A stretch of 64,000 nucleotides of DNA, taken from NCBI GenBank assembly GCA_004794655.1, contig SMMW01000001.1:1364001-1428000 (forward strand). The letters run 5' to 3'. The notes under the pieces are model-generated. The model was not told the DNA's origin, did not search any database, and saw only the letters and a list, made by a program, of their open reading frames with translations. The position numbers and the translations under genes are program-made. Source of the DNA: Marisa cornuarietis (Eukaryota > Mollusca > Gastropoda > Architaenioglossa > Ampullariidae). Below are positions 53,940 to 60,800 of this stretch, piece after piece (the stretch's first letter is position 1; every line of letters starts with the position of its first letter).

Positions 53940-56900
53940 GGTACTCGTATATAACTGAGGGAAATTTATTGGGCTGCTACTACTGATGGAACTGGTACTT
54001 CTGCTGGTGACCGGACACTTAATCCCCAGACATTTAATCCCGGACACATAATCCCCTAGACATTTAATCCCCAGACACTTAATACCCTAGATATTTAATC
54101 CCCAGACACTTAATCCTCAAAAATGCCCCCAAATCGCGACACAACACTCAAAACTGCTCTTTTGTGAACTTGAAATATTATAACCGTAAGAGAAATGTGT
54201 CACGTGGTAACTCTAATGAGACATAACAATCGCCAGAATTAGGGTACCTCCGATCATTAGCTTACCTGTCATATTGATTAACAACACTTTTCATATCATA
54301 TTGTTGAAGAACATTGACTTTGATAGCTCACATGATCTTTAACTAATGTTCTAGATGTTGAAGTTGAGTATTATTTTAATTGTCAAACTTGTAAACATGA
54401 AAATAATTATTTGAATTTGAATTAAATTTTTCATTCACTTCATAATTGTTTTAGTTGAAATTTCATTTTGAGGATTAAGTGTCTGGGGATTAAATGTCTA
54501 GTGGATTAAGTGTCGGGGATTCAGTGTCTGGGGATTAAGTGTCTGGGATTCCTTCTACTGTTGCTGAGTGTGAGAGAATCTCTTGTTAGAGACATTTCAA
54601 GCCATGAAGCTGTTGTAATTAATGTTACGTACTTGGTGGAAACACAGTTACGTTCAGGCACTTTTCAATTTCCTGTCTGAAAAAACAAAATTCTGCCTTT
54701 AATGGGTGTAAACAAAATAAATCAAATCAATGTTGTTTCTTTAGTTCAATGTGAAGGCCATTGACTTACAGCTTTATATTATTGACGCCTAGTGTTGGAA
54801 ATGTGTGTTAAACACTTTCAGAAACTTCACAATAAGTAAATGAGCAGATAGAGAGTTGACTTGAAAGCAAGCCGATGAGTTTATGAAATGTACGAGATAC
54901 GTGTATGACTTGGCTAGGTCTAGTCAGACAAGAAACGTCATACAAAAAAAAAAAAAAAAAAGAAGAAGAAGAAGAAAGAAGAAAAAAGAAAAAAAATGTG
55001 CTGCTCGCTAATAGACCTACATCCATCAATATCGTTCATCCATAAAAATAAAAGGTTGCACAACAAACTTTTGATCGTCCACAGCTCGGAGGCAGATAGA
55101 GCGGTTCCCCAGAACTTCTGAAGTGAGGTTTATGTCAGCGCGATAAACCTGATTTCCACGAAAGGTTATATTCTGTAGGTGATTTGATTCTGTTCCTGGA
55201 ATCTCTGTTTGTCCGTTGATTATGCTCACAGAGATGATCCTGTTTCTGAAGGAACGGAGTAATTTACACGAACTAAAGTTATGCAAATAATGATTATAAT
55301 TTTCCATTAAGTTTATTGTATAACTTACACTTTTTATGCTAAGTACAGCGGTTGCATAATTTACAAGAAGAAAAAAGCGTTTCTGCTTTCATTAATTCAG
55401 AAGCAAAATTCGTGCAAGCAATGATGCTTGTTATACACTTTGAGAATATTCACAAAGAACAATATTTACCCGGCATTGCCAGTAGCTACATATACTGGAA
55501 AAGAACAAGTAGAGTTTACAAGGCAGACAATGTCTCCTGGGTCAGGTAGAAAAGGAAAATACGGTTTGTTCTGTTCGAGAAAAAAAAAATACAATGAAAT
55601 AAAAACAGAAGCACAAAAATAAAGAATACAAAATAATATGATTAACAATAGTATGTTTTTAAAACTTAATTTTCTATTACTAGTTTTTTCCCATGAGAGA
55701 AAGAGAATTTTAGAAGTAAGTAACATTTCAAGTAAATTGCAGTATGAAATCTGTGCACGCCTGTATACTAGATTACGGTTATTATGTTGGGTTATCCTGA
55801 AAGTTTCCCAGTTTTATGTTATTATGCGCCCTTTCAAAGCAATGTCACTTAAAATAAACACAGGTGTACTCATCAAGGTATTTCTAACATGCTGCACTAG
55901 CATTTCTTCCGCTTGAGTAACAATCAGAATCGTTAGACCCAGTAAGGCCCATTCTTCTCGAAAATGTTTTCCTTTCACGAGTATATCAAGAGAAGAGAAG
56001 AATGAATGTGTATCAGAGAGATCTGAGGAACAGGGTGATGAGATAAGACTTTAAAATAGAGCTGTAACAATTTTTATAAGACTATTCTCGCAGCCTGTCG
56101 TCCTGCAGAAGGACGAGATCTTCTCTGCTGGCCAGCGGTGGTACATCTGTTTGCATTTTTCGATGGACTTCTTCTAACTCTTTGCTATGTGACCAGTGTA
56201 GTTGTGTCACCAGGTAAAAGAAAGCTGCAATGGATTGTTCTCACAGCAGACCTTACAACATCGTGACAATAAGCTTCTCTAAGGGTGAAGGTTGCGGCAT
56301 TAACCTACAATATTAATCCTTGTGCAGACATTGCGTCGACCTTTCATCTGGTATTGTTATACTTTTAATGTAAGTGAAGAACCACTCCAAAATGGTGATT
56401 GTTTTGTTTTGTTTTCCAGTAGCATTTTAGAACACAACTATGATTATAGCTAGTGTGCCTTCATGTTGTTGGGTGGTCACTGGTCTAGGTTCTTCATTTT
56501 CCCCATGCCATACAATTCACTCTCAGCGCTACGTTCTTTCTCTAACTCTTTTCAGGTTCTTCTGGGATTAACCTCCTCTAATTCCATAACGATACTGTCT
56601 GTATGAAAGAAGGACCGCCAGCAGGTGTTACCTTGTCGAGATTTCTAGTTTCAAGGCCTAAACTTTATTAAAATTCTTTCACTATTCTCTCTTTTGGCGA
56701 AGACCGTTTGATTGTGTTTTCTCTTTTTCTGATAAAACTCACCCCGTTTGGTCCGTAAGCGGTCAAATGAAGTGCTGTACAGAAAAAACATCATTAAAAT
56801 TCGACAGTCATCTAAATAATGATCTAGCTGTACATTGCATGTACAGTTTACTATTGGTCATTGGTGCATAATGAATTGATTTGGGTTATCGTGATATTGT

Positions 56901-57783
56901 ATTTGATTCAAATTTTAGAAGTTCAAGAGTTGATAAGTAGATTAATAGTGTGATTAATGTAGATGTACTAGTATTACAGAATGTATGCCACCCGTAAAAC
57001 GGCAAGATTTATACAGGAATAAATAACTCACGATTGATGTAGACAACATAGCTTCTGTCCATACTTTCAAATCTGCAACACCATGACCAGTCATCTGTGG
57101 TTATCCAAAATGTCAGCAAGTTTATAGGATGTCATTTGCACATCCCATCTATGTCTTATATGCTTTTTGCTTTATTCGTTAGAGCCTTCCTTATTAAAGC
57201 TTACAGTCAGTCGCAAGTGAATTACTCCTTAACCACCCTTCTGCTTCCTACGCCCACACTTACCCATCAGAATCGATTGCGACAGCCATGACGGTGTAGT
57301 AGCCAGCATCCTCTTCTTCTGTGCGCCAGTCCAGGCGGGACTGCACGACACGCTGGGCAGCACGAGTTGTGTCCGCTTGAGGAGCGGGAACAGTCACCAG
57401 GTGGTCCTTTAGCACTTGCACGCTGATGCCCGTCACAGTCCTGCACAAAAGACGATCTCTTGCGGTTTGAATCGTCCTTTTTCCATGCTTGTCTAGTTCG
57501 AAGATCATATGCTGCGAGTTGCGATACAATGGCTGCATAGTCTTCTTAAATGAGACTTGCAGCACAATGTTCTTTGTATAGAAGCAGGGTAGTGTGTGTA
57601 CTCACGTGGTCAGCGGGCTGGAAGGACTGGGTTTGGCGAAGAGCGGGATGGTCAGCAAGGAGCCGACATATACGGTGTACGTGTGCTGACTTGGGGGCGT
57701 TGGGGCCACGAACTCGGGTTGAGTCAGGTTCTCCACCACTTGTATCATGAACTATTCAGAGAATGACTAATTAGTCAACTATC

Positions 57784-57820
<37 letters not shown>

Positions 57821-60800
57821 TCTGTGAATAGTGTGCGTGCGTGGGTTCGCGCGTGTGTAAACTCTCTCTATAAACATAAAGGACTAGTGAGGTACACAGT
57901 TTTTTCATGATTGAGTAAAACTCAGTGCAAGATATTACTATTTTCTCATATTTAATGACATACCACTCTTCGTTCTCGAGATACACGGCCTATAAACATC
58001 CTCGTGCTCAAAAAGAGGTCAACAGCGTTTGAGTTGGGAAGTCCTTAGACATTGTTGTTGTTGTTGTTGTTGTTGTCTTTGAAAGGGAAAGTGCTTCCAC
58101 CGAAAGGCGATTTCGCACTGTGGAGGGGGGGGGGGCAAGGGGGGAGCAGAGGGGGAAGCTGGAGGTGGTGGTGGTAAGGAAGGAAGGGACCGGGAGAAGG
58201 GTAAGACAATGGAAGCGCTGAGAATATATATTAATTAAGCATGTCGTGACGTCACGACTTTAACCTCTTTCTGTATTGATGTTTGTAGAGGCTTATCTTC
58301 AGAACAGAAGTATGAATAGTATTTTGCACTAAAATATGTACAATCCATGTACAACCACTAACAAAGTCTCTCCCTACTAGTCCTTTAACAATACTTTAAA
58401 GAAGTGTGAGTAAAACGTGTTTTACGTTTGCTTTCTGATTTATTACTCTTGACTTTGTTAAAGGAAAATATCAATAACTAAGGAAAGTGCGAAAATCCCG
58501 GAGGGTACGGCGGTTTTTTTACTTGCCTCTGCTAAGTATCCAGAATAAAAATGCTCACATGTACGACCGTACTGCTAAGTGGAAGGACTGGATACGCGCG
58601 AGACACTGTGCCTTGCATGTCAATGTTTTGTCTGTTGAAATCTTCCAGCACCAAGCTGATGACTCCCAAGATTCCGTCTTTGAACCCGTGTGCCTCACTT
58701 GCATCAATCTCCACTACGCAGTCCTGTTTTGGACAAAGCAAGTTTATGTACTTGTGTACAGTACACATCAGTCTGTCCTCAGTGGTACGAGCTTGATAGT
58801 GATATTCTACTACCACGCCATTTACCTGCGTTAAGTGTTGATTTTTATTTCCGCGTACTGCAGTAGTCTTTTATCAAATTCACATCATTCATAATTCTCG
58901 TGTGACGAACTTGACAAAATGACTCACTTTTCTGATTGTTGTTTTATTCACAGATTCCAATCCATATCTCTCCACGTACTGGGCATCGCGGCATTTGATG
59001 AGGTCGCCATCTTGGTCAATGGACGACAAAGTTATTTGTGTCACATTACTGAGTTGTATCCTAAAACGCAAAACAAGAAACCGTTCTTTTAAAAATTAAG
59101 ATGTAGTCACATAATGTGTATGTCTAATAGTAAAAAGACATAGAAGCCAATAACATTAAAAGTGAAAAGTAAGGTATAAGAATAGTTTCTGTCGACACAC
59201 GTCATTCTAGCAAGTACAAAACATGGACAGCGACAAGAAAAAATTGATCAGAAGATGGTTTTTAATTTATAATTTTTTATATTGTGATGAATAGCATCTG
59301 ATAACTCCTCGTTTACAAGGCGCAACTTTAATTAAACCGTTTGCCTTATGTTGAACTTAGAATATGCTGTACCTAAAATGTCTCCGTTGTAAAAGCCAAT
59401 GTAAATCCGTTTAAAAACCAGTTACTGCGCACATCGGTAAAATAGCACATTACATCTATTCTTTAAAGCACCGAAGTGGGTCAATTTTTTTTCTAATGAT
59501 TGAATAAAGCTCAATGCATAATATTATTTCCTCAAATCTTGTTGAATACTACCCCTCCCCTCTGCTGCTCTAGAGATACACGCCTTCAAACATCGTTAGC
59601 ACAGAATAATATCAAAATCGTAACGTCTGTACACACGTACAGTTAAAATATTAACGTATAGTCCCAGCTTTCCTGCTGGCTAAAGTGTTCACGTTGTGAA
59701 AGTGGCTATCCACACAGATTTGGGAAAATTGTAATTTGCACTGAACTTTACTATTCATAAGAAAAACATTTTCACCCAACTAGTCCTTTAAATCGTTGTG
59801 CATAATGACTTCTCTGTCTTTACATTTAAAAAATGTGTCACGTACCAAGGAAAAGAACTATTTCAATGTATGTGTCTGCCAAACATAAAATGATAAATGA
59901 TAACTGCCTTTACATTCTTGTAATCAATGATGACATGTACACTTGTCTTACAGTAAAACTTTGTGAGCACACGGCTTTAGTCAGAATCACCTGAATGTGC
60001 TACATCTACACCTGGGTCTTATACTGGAAGATTATAATTATTTATGACTTTGTAAGTGCAGCATTTTGATTTTACACGGTTCTACAGTTATATAATAAGT
60101 CTGTATAAATAAGAAATGTGCTTGTGAACCATGTAAATACTTACCTACAGACCGAGTGGTATATTAATTATTAGCAACAGCTACATGTAATTGTGATCAC
60201 CTGTACAGTGGTTTATACAGCACAATGGGACTAGAGTTAGGACGACCAGTGTCGTTGCGTATTTGAGGGCGAACCTTGGACTGTATGTGAAAGTCAATAT
60301 CGCTTTTTCCATTCAGGCTGAAGCTTTTCCAGAAACTGCCGCTCACTCTGTTACACAAAATCACTAAATTATAATACATCATCTCGCTCACTCACTCACT
60401 CACTCACTCACTCACTCACTCACTCACTCACTCACTCACTCACTCACTCACTCACTCACTCACTCACTCACTCACTCACTCACTCACTCACTCACTCACT
60501 CACTCATCGCATTTTCACACACACGTTTATTCTGTGAGGGACGTACATTGAAGGACTGATAGTTAACAGGCCTGGAACTAACAACTAACTAACAATACTG
60601 TCATGGCATATGATGTATATAATATATACTATATATTATTTATGTTTATGAAAGTGGAAAGAAGGCGTTAAAACAACTTGTAACGTTTGATCAAGTTTCA
60701 CCAACTGTATATCAGTATAGTCCTGTGTCGGATCGATCTCCACGTAGAAGTTGGCAATCTCCTGTTCCCACTGTAACTTTTCGCTGACCATAGACACTCG

